A stretch of DNA of 9,177 nucleotides from positions 1 through 9,177 of the forward strand of contig JAHFAU010000035.1 of NCBI GenBank assembly GCA_023250385.1. Direction: 5' to 3'. The notes under the pieces are model-generated. The model did not search any database. It was given only the letters and a program-made list of their open reading frames with translations, and was not told the origin of the DNA. Positions 1-5,378 of the stretch are shown here, in pieces (the stretch's first letter is position 1; each line of letters starts with the position of its first letter). The stretch is from Anaerolineales bacterium (lineage in GTDB: Bacteria; Chloroflexota; Anaerolineae; Anaerolineales; E44-bin32). Made by a program: the position numbers and the translations under genes.

Positions 1-142
1 ACACGAGCGGACGGCCGCGGGTGATGGCGAGGGTCCGCAGAGTCGCAAGCGTGAGATCGGTTGCCCGCAATCCGAAGAGCAGGGCCGCCACCAGTGCCGG
101 TGGCAGACTGATCCAATCGATCCCGGGAAAAGATAGAGTCAT
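1..142 (-). CDS. UPF0316-type membrane protein, second paralog (N-terminal part only, cut by window edge)
   Basis: ATG at 142-140 opens a frame that runs off the left edge; 47 residues are visible. After about 16 residues comes a hydrophobic segment with the pattern LR-x2-D-x6-TLR-x-L-x3-RGR. The neighbouring UPF0316 protein (168-695) has the same pattern in the same place, with similar spacing to its N-terminus. The two are therefore tandem paralogs, and this one should continue into two more membrane segments and a DUF2179-type soluble domain. A GAGGG ribosome-binding site at 152-156 sits 9 bases before the ATG. Only 25 bases separate it from the stop of the upstream paralog, so the two are probably co-transcribed. 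The biochemical role of UPF0316 proteins is not established. Missing here: everything after residue 47. Confidence 0.72.
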   Translation of the reverse strand, partial: MTLSFPGIDWISLPPALVAALLFGLRATDLTLATLRTLAITRGRPLV

Positions 143-167
143 TTCAAGTTGCCCTCGGCCGCGGCGC

Positions 168-695
168 TCACGCTCGCCAGAACCCGCGGTGGAGCGGCCG
201 AACCTCCTCGACGGTCAGGAAAGATCCCGGATCGGCCTGCAGAACTTTCCTGCGAACTCGTTCGATGTCCCGCCGCCGCACGCTGGTGGTCAGGATGGCA
301 ACTGTGCCGGCCTTCCCGCGGCCGGAAATTTCGGTCACCCCGTAACCGGCCTGGCGGAGGGCCTCCGCTACGGCGCTCCCGCGCTGCGAGCTGATGATCC
401 TCAAGTGACCATGGCCAATCGCCAGCCGCTCCTCGATGACGAGCCCGACTACCGTACCGGTCGCGAAGCCACCGGCATAGGCGATAAGGTTGAAGAGGTT
501 GTCGAGGTGGCTGAGCACGCTGGTGACTGCGATGATCCAGATCGCCGACTGGATAAACCCTGTGAGCCAGGCCGGCGCCCGGCGGCCACGCACCACGAAC
601 AATACCCGCAGCGTGTCGAACGACATGTCCGACACTCTGAGCAGAAAGATCACCACAGGCAGCCACTCGGCGGGAATGGCGAGTCGGTCAAGCAT
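168..695 (-). CDS. UPF0316 family membrane protein (DUF5698 + DUF2179)
   Basis: The product has 175 residues. The N-terminal half is membrane-embedded, with hydrophobic stretches at about 11-36, 43-63 and 67-88. The first holds the family signature LR-x2-DMS-x2-TLR followed by RGRR at 36-39. The C-terminal half (about 95-168) is soluble and looks like DUF2179: GYGVTEISGRGKAG at 117-130, then a basic helix rich in arginine (140-149) and DPGSFLTVEEVR at 155-166. Family members such as Bacillus YebE are about 170-180 residues long, so this is full length. Function is unknown; DUF2179 domains also occur in YitT-type membrane proteins, which suggests ligand sensing or transport, but that is inference. 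ATG at 695-693 has no clear Shine-Dalgarno sequence. The 89 bases separating it from the PIG-L gene hold no feature I can support. A paralog follows 25 bases downstream. Confidence 0.85.
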   Translation of the reverse strand: MLDRLAIPAEWLPVVIFLLRVSDMSFDTLRVLFVVRGRRAPAWLTGFIQSAIWIIAVTSVLSHLDNLFNLIAYAGGFATGTVVGLVIEERLAIGHGHLRIISSQRGSAVAEALRQAGYGVTEISGRGKAGTVAILTTSVRRRDIERVRRKVLQADPGSFLTVEEVRPLHRGFWRA

Positions 696-784
696 TCTGA
701 CACACCGGATAGGTTGGGAGCCGAGATTTCATGAGACGACCCCTAGGGTTGATTGAAGCGTGGGAAGTTCGACGGAGGGCGGAG

Positions 785-1642
785 CTAGGCCTCGCGTACG
801 CCTTGGAACAGATCCCGCTCGATCGGACCGTTGCTCGCCGCCGGATGGGCCCGCATGAAGGTCTCGCTTGTTCCGAGGCGTTCCAGTCGCCAAATGAGCC
901 CGGCCAGGCCACGCCCGGCTGGTCCCCAATCGAGCTGGCTGGCATGACAGGCGGTGGCCCGGCGCTTCAACTCGGCCACCGGTCGGTAGTTCACTCTGGC
1001 GTGGATTGGGAATTGTTGGCTGGCAATCTCGGCGAGGTCGATATCTTGATTGCGGCCCATTCGGCGGGGATTGTGGCCGATCAACCGCAGCAGGGTCAGG
1101 CTGACCCCGGCGAAGCGGCGAGAGATCGTGGCGTAGTACAGCTTCTGCGGCTGGAAAGGCGGCCCGGCTTGCGGAAAGCGGCCAGAGTCTCCGGCGGCGT
1201 GGAATGCCTCGACCGTCGCCTGGTGGGTGGCAATATGATCTGGGTGGCCGTACCCGCCTGCCGGATCAAACGTGATCACGACCTGGGGCTTGATCCGGCG
1301 GATATGCTCCGTGATCCGCCTGCTGACCTCATTAAGATTTGCCCTAGCCAGTGCCTCCGGGTGTTGGTTCTCGGGGCTGCCGGCCATTCCTGAATCCCGG
1401 TAGCCAAGAAAGTGAAACTCGGTAAGCCCCAACTGAGAGGCGGCGCAGCGCAGCTCGGCCTCCCGCAGCTCGGCGATGTTTTGGTACCCCTGCAGGTGCT
1501 CCGGAGAAACCGTACCGGCCTCGCCCCGGGTTGCGCACACCAAATGTACTTGGGCACCCCGTTGGGCGTAGAGGGCCAACGTTCCTCCCATCCCAAAGGT
1601 CTCGTCATCCGGGTGGGCCAGCACTGCAAGCAGAACTTTCAC
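785..1642 (-). CDS. PIG-L/LmbE family N-acetylglucosaminyl deacetylase (zinc-dependent)
   Basis: This predicted zinc hydrolase removes an acetyl group from an N-acetylglucosamine-type substrate (family members: MshB, Mca, BshB, PIG-L). With the GTG start at 1642 the product has 285 residues. The N-terminal strand KVLLAVLAHPDDE ends in the first metal motif: H10 and D13 as zinc ligands, D12 as catalytic base by analogy with MshB. The second motif, GGYGHPDHIATH, follows at about 129-140: H136 is the third ligand and H133 the oxyanion histidine. GYRDSGM at 80-86 recalls the MshB/Mca branch, but a mycothiol role is not implied. I chose GTG 1642 because GGAGAG lies 3 bases upstream and the motif then starts at the usual distance from the N-terminus. 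An in-frame ATG at 1669 (294 residues) is the alternative and lacks a ribosome-binding site. It follows the GGDEF gene by 56 bases. Confidence 0.9.
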   Translation of the reverse strand: MKVLLAVLAHPDDETFGMGGTLALYAQRGAQVHLVCATRGEAGTVSPEHLQGYQNIAELREAELRCAASQLGLTEFHFLGYRDSGMAGSPENQHPEALARANLNEVSRRITEHIRRIKPQVVITFDPAGGYGHPDHIATHQATVEAFHAAGDSGRFPQAGPPFQPQKLYYATISRRFAGVSLTLLRLIGHNPRRMGRNQDIDLAEIASQQFPIHARVNYRPVAELKRRATACHASQLDWGPAGRGLAGLIWRLERLGTSETFMRAHPAASNGPIERDLFQGVREA

Positions 1643-1664
1643 ACTCTCTCCGAAGCGAAGGCTC

Positions 1665-1673
1665 AGCATACCA
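1665..1673 (-). promoter_or_regulatory. Possible internal extended -10 promoter before the PIG-L deacetylase gene
   Basis: On the minus strand the sequence reads TGG-TATGCT, an extended -10 element (TGn plus hexamer, 4 of 6 consensus positions). Transcription would start near 1658, about 16 bases before the GTG at 1642 and ahead of its GGAGAG site. No convincing -35 is visible. The gap between the GGDEF stop and this gene (56 bases) is the second largest in the left-arm gene set, so an internal promoter is plausible, but the motif is short and could be chance. If it is real, the alternative ATG at 1669 could not be used from this transcript. Confidence 0.3.
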
Positions 1674-1698
1674 CACCGGCTTTGGGGAGGTCCCGGAG

Positions 1699-2862
1699 CT
1701 AAGGTTGTTCGATGGGTGTTGCGGCGCGCAGATCTTGCTGAGTGCGGGTGAGCGCCTTGCCGGAGGACTTGGCCAGGTACTGTGCCTTGTCGGCTCGAGA
1801 GAGGATATCTTCGATTGCGTCGTCGTCCTCGCCGATTTGACCCACCCCAATCGACAAGGTCAAAGTGGGCAGCGAAGGGCTCAGCTGGCCGCCGTAGGCC
1901 GTCAGAGCCTTGCGCAGTTTATTCGCCACATGTTCGGCGCCGACCAGATCGGTTTCGGGCAACAGCACCGCGAACTCATCGCCTCCGATGCGGGCCAACA
2001 GATCGGTGGCCCGCAATACGGCCGCCATGGCACGCGCCGATCCGCGCAGGATCTCGTCGCCGAACAGGTGCCCGAATTGGTCGTTGATCGCCTTGAAGCC
2101 GTCCATGTCGATATACAACAGGCAGAAGGGCCGTCGGTAGCGCTGGGCGCGGGAGAACTCACTCTCCAGCCGCTCGAAGAGGTGTCGCCGATTTGCAAGC
2201 CCGGTCAGCGGGTCGGTGTGGGCGAGCTTCGCCAGCTGATCAGCTTGTCGGTGCAGACTTCCGATGGTCTTCTGGATCTGCTCGGAAAGCGAGTTGGAAA
2301 TCAGGGCCGCGGCCAGCGAAACCAGCGAATGGGTCACCAGATAGATCAGGGTCCAGGTTTCACTTCCACCAACCGCCGCCACGCCCCGGTCGGCCGCGGT
2401 GATGACCGCTGTCGTATTGGTCACGATGGCCGCGAATGCGAACAGAAATGGAGTCCACCCGCCGACAACCGCACCGGAGATCAGGACCGGCAGCAGGAAG
2501 GCAACCGCGATCAATGGGAAATATTGAGGGATCAGGAATGTCCCGACTGCGACCACCGCGAAGGCAGAGAACGAGATCAGGTACCCGGCCGCTCTCACCG
2601 AACCGCGCTTGGCCAAGGAGAGAGCGGCGGCCCCGCTCACGGCCAGCGCGGCGATCGCAGCCAGGTCGAGTACGACCCGCACGTCGGGCCTCAGGCTGGA
2701 GAGCACCAGCAGGGCGATCCCCCACAACGCCAGGACGCCAAACTGCACCAGAATGATGCTCCTGGCCAGACTGGTCCGGGTCGCCCGCAATTCCGGCTCG
2801 ATTCTTGGGAGCAGGCTTCGCCGAATGCGGTCGATCAAAGAGTCACGTTCGGTTTGTCGCAT
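1699..2862 (-). CDS. Membrane-anchored diguanylate cyclase (GGDEF domain, intact I-site)
   Basis: This predicted enzyme makes cyclic di-GMP from two GTP at the inner face of the membrane. It has 387 residues. A cytoplasmic, charged N-terminus (1-34) is followed by about five or six hydrophobic segments between 35 and 190, with no recognised named sensor domain. A short helical linker (191-214) leads to the GGDEF domain (about 215-371). Visible landmarks are DPLTGLANRR at 217-226, DMDGFKAIND at 252-261, a full GGDEF at 293-297 and ADKAQYLAKSSGK at 357-369. The inhibitory site RATD (284-287) lies exactly five residues before GGDEF, so product feedback inhibition is expected. No EAL or HD-GYP domain is attached. 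I chose ATG 2862, overlapping the fabI end by 20 bases; the longer in-frame start at 3012 would add 50 uncharacteristic residues inside fabI. A weak GGGAG lies 12 bases upstream. The activating signal is unknown. Confidence 0.9.
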   Translation of the reverse strand: MRQTERDSLIDRIRRSLLPRIEPELRATRTSLARSIILVQFGVLALWGIALLVLSSLRPDVRVVLDLAAIAALAVSGAAALSLAKRGSVRAAGYLISFSAFAVVAVGTFLIPQYFPLIAVAFLLPVLISGAVVGGWTPFLFAFAAIVTNTTAVITAADRGVAAVGGSETWTLIYLVTHSLVSLAAALISNSLSEQIQKTIGSLHRQADQLAKLAHTDPLTGLANRRHLFERLESEFSRAQRYRRPFCLLYIDMDGFKAINDQFGHLFGDEILRGSARAMAAVLRATDLLARIGGDEFAVLLPETDLVGAEHVANKLRKALTAYGGQLSPSLPTLTLSIGVGQIGEDDDAIEDILSRADKAQYLAKSSGKALTRTQQDLRAATPIEQP

Positions 2863-3637
2863 CGATTGATGGGACTCCCAGGATATTGTACCCAGAGTCG
2901 ACAAACAAGACCTCCCCGGTGACGCTGCGGGCCAGGTCGGAGGCCAGCCAGACGGCCGCGCCGCCGATGTCCTCGGCCGAAATCTGACGGCGCAGGGGCG
3001 CGATCTCGGCAAATTCGCGATACATAGATTTGAAACCGCGCACGCCGGCGGCCGAGAGTGTCCGGACCGGGCCGGCCGAGATGGCGTTGACCCGGATGCC
3101 TTTGGGACCCAGGTCCGCGGCCAGGTAGCGAGTAGCCGATTCCAGCGCCGCCTTGGCGACTCCCATCACGTTGTAGTTTGCAACGACCTTCTGGCCGCCG
3201 TAGTAAGTGAGCGTCAGAATCGATCCGCCCTCCGGCATCAACCCCTGCGCTGCCCGGGACAAGGCAACGAAGGAATAGACACTGACGTCCATCGCGATCC
3301 GGAAGCCCTCCCGGCTGGTAGTGTAGAAGCTCCCTTCCAAATCCTCCCGATTGGCGAATGCGATCGCGTGCACCAGAATGTCGAGCCGCTTGAATTGATC
3401 GCTCGCCTTGGCAAACACTGCCTCAATCTGCTGATCGTCCGTGACGTCACAAAGTTCGACGAAATCCGAACCGACCGATTCTGCTAGAGGACGGACCCGC
3501 CGTTCGAGCATCGGGCTGGCGTAGGAGAAGGCCAGCTCGGCGCCATGTTCGTGCATCGCACGGGCGATGCCCCAGGCGATGGAGTGGTCGTTCGCGACTC
3601 CGAAGATGAGGGCCCGCTTTCCCGCCAACAGCGTCAT
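2843..3637 (-). CDS. fabI: Enoyl-[acyl-carrier-protein] reductase (NADH), FabI type
   Basis: This enzyme catalyses the last reduction of each fatty acid elongation cycle, trans-2-enoyl-ACP to acyl-ACP, in the cytoplasm. The product has 264 residues, the usual FabI length. The N-terminus KRALIFGVANDHSIAWGIA (7-25) is the FabI form of the SDR cofactor loop. The FabI-specific Y-x6-K catalytic pair is Y155/K162, and the second active-site tyrosine is Y145 or Y146. The stretch SFYTTSREGFRIAMDVSVYS (103-122) and the C-terminal GEVLFVDSGYNILG are also diagnostic. I chose ATG 3637 because a strong AGGAGG lies 7 bases upstream and the SDR strand starts at residue 8. A longer frame to 3712 would add 25 odd residues inside the glycosylase gene. 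The ATG overlaps the glycosylase stop as ATGA, which indicates translational coupling. Triclosan-type inhibitors target this class (family knowledge). Confidence 0.94.
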   Translation of the reverse strand: MTLLAGKRALIFGVANDHSIAWGIARAMHEHGAELAFSYASPMLERRVRPLAESVGSDFVELCDVTDDQQIEAVFAKASDQFKRLDILVHAIAFANREDLEGSFYTTSREGFRIAMDVSVYSFVALSRAAQGLMPEGGSILTLTYYGGQKVVANYNVMGVAKAALESATRYLAADLGPKGIRVNAISAGPVRTLSAAGVRGFKSMYREFAEIAPLRRQISAEDIGGAAVWLASDLARSVTGEVLFVDSGYNILGVPSIDATNRT

Positions 3638-4233
3638 CCGATTCCCTCCTGCGCGAGCAGCCGTGGGTGATGCCGCTCGGGCACCTGAAAGCTCCAGGGG
3701 ATACTCTTCCACGGTTCGGGCACCTGATTCAACCCGACCCGCGGCCCAGAGGTTACGGTCCTGACCGCCGGCCGCTTCTCAAGGTACATCTGCGCGGCCC
3801 GGTCACATAGATCGTACCCATTCCAGCTGCCGTTCAGCCCGAGCGCCTGACAAAGCTTGGCTGGGCCGTCGGCAAGCCGCAACGCGTTTCCCGCGGCGGA
3901 CCCTCGACCCCGGCGCCAGGTGGACCGTCGCCGGCGCATTCGGGGCAAGCCCTCGCAGGGCAAAATCGCCCGCAGCAAAACCGCGGCGGGAAAGGGCTCT
4001 GCCTCGGTCACCAGGTTGAGCATCCAATGCATGCCGTACGTGAAATAGACGTAGGCATGCCCGGGGGGACCCCACATGACCCGGTTGCGGGTGGTCCGGC
4101 CAGCACTGGCATGACATCCCAGATCATCCTGCCCAATGTAGGCCTCCGCCTCGACCACCAAGCCGGATGAACGTGTGCCGTCCGGCTCGAGCCGCACCAG
4201 CAGCTGACCCATGAGGCGGCGGCAGACTTCCAA
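3634..4233 (-). CDS. DNA-3-methyladenine glycosylase, AAG/MPG family (true start probably upstream)
   Basis: This base-excision repair enzyme cuts alkylated purines such as 3-methyladenine from DNA. From TTG 4233 there are 199 residues. Key residues match human AAG: E30 and Y32 (human catalytic E125 and Y127), H41 (H136), Y66 (intercalating Y162), N73 (N169) and R88 (R182). ADGPAKLCQALG (121-132) and SGPRVGLN (162-169) are further family blocks. The family N-terminal helix starts before the TTG: the in-frame codons at 4287-4234 encode a fitting SDFTLPT segment just ahead of LEVCRRLMG. That stretch has no ATG, GTG or TTG, only ATA at 4287 and ATC at 4278. The 5' end is therefore uncertain. ATA 4287 would overlap the epimerase stop as ATAG. 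The 3' end overlaps the fabI ATG by 4 bases. Repair activity is confidently predicted; the start is not. Confidence 0.88.
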   Translation of the reverse strand: MEVCRRLMGQLLVRLEPDGTRSSGLVVEAEAYIGQDDLGCHASAGRTTRNRVMWGPPGHAYVYFTYGMHWMLNLVTEAEPFPAAVLLRAILPCEGLPRMRRRRSTWRRGRGSAAGNALRLADGPAKLCQALGLNGSWNGYDLCDRAAQMYLEKRPAVRTVTSGPRVGLNQVPEPWKSIPWSFQVPERHHPRLLAQEGIG

Positions 4234-4283
4234 GGTTGGAAGGGTGAAATCGCTGCGAGAGTATCGAGGCCGATCGATCTTGG

Positions 4284-5222
4284 CTATTCAACCGGAACCG
4301 GTTGGAAGCGCGGGTCTTTGGCGATCGTGCGCGCAAGTCCTTCCCGCAATGTGACTTGGGGCCGGTAGCCGAGCTTGGTCCGGGCCTGCCGGATGTCGGC
4401 GCACATTCGAGAGGACCCGGGGTCTTGGTCTTCTTTGTACAACCACTCTGCACTGGACCCTACGGCTTCCAGCACCTGCTGGGCGAGGTCCCGAATGCTG
4501 GTTTCCACCCCGCTCCCGATGTTGATCACGGACCGATTGATGGTCGGCGCAGTGGCGGACGAGACCAAAGCCTCGATGACATCCGTAATGAAGACGAAAT
4601 CCCGGGTCTGCTCGCCCTTCCCATGAATGACAAGCGTTCCGCCCCGCACTGTCCGGCGCAGGAAGTTTGGGATCACCGGCGCGTGGGCGGCCGGCAGCGG
4701 TTGGTCGGGCCCATAGGCGTTGAATACCCTCAAGACCACGGTCTCAATCCCCCACAGCGAGCCGATCGTGCGGACGTAGAACTCGGCGGCCAGCTTGGAA
4801 ACCGCGTAAGGGGAGCGAGGATCAGGAGGCGTGTCCTCGCTTATGGGTTGCTGCTGCCGGTCGCCGTAGACTGCGCCAGAGGAGGCCAGCACCACTCGCT
4901 CCACACCAACATCTCGCATCGCTTCCATGACGCTGACCGTCCCCCCGACATTTACCGCGTTGTACTCCCGCGGATATAAGACCGATTCCGGCACCGACAC
5001 CCGGGCGGCCAAGTGGTACACGCAGTCAACGTCTTGCAGCAGGGTCCAGAGCTTGGGCCGGTCGGTTACGTCGCCGCGGGTGAACAAAACATCTGGATCG
5101 AGGCGGCCCGGATCTCCGGCGGAGAGGTCGTCAAGGCCGCGGACCTGGTGCCCTTCCCTGGCGAGTCGATTAGCGAGCGCGGATCCGAGGAAGCCAGCGG
5201 CACCGGTGACGAGGAAGTTCAT
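4284..5222 (-). CDS. NAD-dependent sugar-nucleotide epimerase/dehydratase (extended SDR, GalE-like)
   Basis: This cytoplasmic enzyme probably inverts a hydroxyl on a nucleotide-activated sugar for polysaccharide or glycolipid synthesis. The product has 312 residues. The NAD-binding glycine motif TGAAGFLG is at 6-13, with an acidic residue (D31 or D32) at the end of the second strand favouring NAD. Catalysis uses S114/S115 in ASSGAVYG and the Y139-x3-K143 pair. The block GEQTRDFVFITDV (203-215) is typical of UDP-glucose and UDP-GlcNAc 4-epimerases, and INIGSG (233-238) also fits. Dehydratase-type Asp-Glu residues are not evident, so epimerase is the better call; the exact substrate cannot be read. 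I chose ATG 5222 because the Rossmann strand starts at residue 2. The upstream ATG at 5279 lies within the -10 box. The leader has no Shine-Dalgarno and is pyrimidine-rich just before the ATG. This is the first gene of the leftward unit. Confidence 0.87.
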   Translation of the reverse strand: MNFLVTGAAGFLGSALANRLAREGHQVRGLDDLSAGDPGRLDPDVLFTRGDVTDRPKLWTLLQDVDCVYHLAARVSVPESVLYPREYNAVNVGGTVSVMEAMRDVGVERVVLASSGAVYGDRQQQPISEDTPPDPRSPYAVSKLAAEFYVRTIGSLWGIETVVLRVFNAYGPDQPLPAAHAPVIPNFLRRTVRGGTLVIHGKGEQTRDFVFITDVIEALVSSATAPTINRSVINIGSGVETSIRDLAQQVLEAVGSSAEWLYKEDQDPGSSRMCADIRQARTKLGYRPQVTLREGLARTIAKDPRFQPVPVE

Positions 5223-5245
5223 GGGGAGGAGTAGGGGTAATTGTA

Positions 5246-5272
5246 GGCACGGGACCCAGCGGGTCCCGAGCC
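5246..5272 (-). promoter_or_regulatory. Stable hairpin at the predicted 5' end of the leftward mRNA
   Basis: The inverted repeat CGGGACCC/GGGTCCCG (5250-5257 and 5261-5268) forms a perfect 8-base-pair stem with a 3-base loop. One mismatch further out, GGC/GCC (5246-5248 and 5270-5272) adds three more pairs. Measured from the -10 box at 5278-5283, the start point falls at about 5271-5272, so the transcript would begin with this hairpin. About 23 bases then remain to the ATG at 5222. There is no T-run on either side and no gene ends here, so it is not a standard terminator. An mRNA-stabilising 5' hairpin or a dyad binding site are the plausible readings. Confidence 0.6.
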
Positions 5273-5277
5273 CGCGC

Positions 5278-5286
5278 ATTATAGCA
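5278..5286 (-). promoter_or_regulatory. Promoter of the leftward gene set: consensus extended -10
   Basis: The minus strand reads TGC-TATAAT, a perfect -10 hexamer (5278-5283) with the TGn extension (5284-5286). No good -35 hexamer lies 16-18 bases upstream, which is usual for extended -10 promoters. Transcription should start at about 5271-5272 and give a leader of about 50 bases before the epimerase ATG at 5222. No other promoter this good is visible between here and position 1, so it probably drives the whole left arm. Confidence 0.72.
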
Positions 5287-5363
5287 CAGCGACCTTTGCG
5301 TTCATTTCTGGGAACTGGCTCGCCTGAATCGCAACCCAGGATGCCGCCTGCGCGATCAGTTCC

Positions 5364-5372
5364 TGATAAGAT
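5364..5372 (+). promoter_or_regulatory. Extended -10 promoter with leaderless geometry for the HEXXH gene
   Basis: The plus strand reads TGA-TAAGAT: a TGn extension followed by a -10 hexamer matching 4 of 6 consensus positions, including the important TA....T. Its last base (5372) is 6 bases before the ATG at 5379, so the expected start point (+1) is the A of that ATG. The gene has no clear Shine-Dalgarno, which fits a leaderless mRNA. No -35 element is evident. Confidence 0.5.
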
Positions 5373-5378
5373 GCGGAA

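Noticed and set aside
21..1393. Two plus-strand open frames (21-734 and 731-1393) opposite the UPF0316 and PIG-L genes
   Set aside because: Their proteins are low-complexity and motif-free, while the opposite strand encodes well-supported families in the same space.
1531..2922. Long plus-strand open frame (463 codons) antisense to the GGDEF gene
   Set aside because: The translation is rich in Gln, Arg and Gly with no recognisable domain. The minus strand encodes a clear GGDEF protein with all motifs; this is a GC-driven shadow frame.
3638..3712. Longer FabI start at 3712
   Set aside because: It adds 25 residues unlike any FabI N-terminus. A strong AGGAGG 7 bases before ATG 3637 and the ATGA overlap support the shorter form.
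4284..5222. dTDP-glucose 4,6-dehydratase as the specific identity of the SDR protein
   Set aside because: The Asp-Glu active-site residues typical of the dehydratases are not evident; the ASSGAVYG and GEQTRDFVF blocks fit epimerases better. The substrate was left open.
5311..5363. GGAACTG (5311-5317) and CAGTTCC (5357-5363), an inverted pair flanking the divergent promoters, possibly a shared operator
   Set aside because: A 7-base inverted match somewhere in a 156-base gap is expected about as often as not by chance, and no regulator gene is adjacent. Only conservation across species would revive it.
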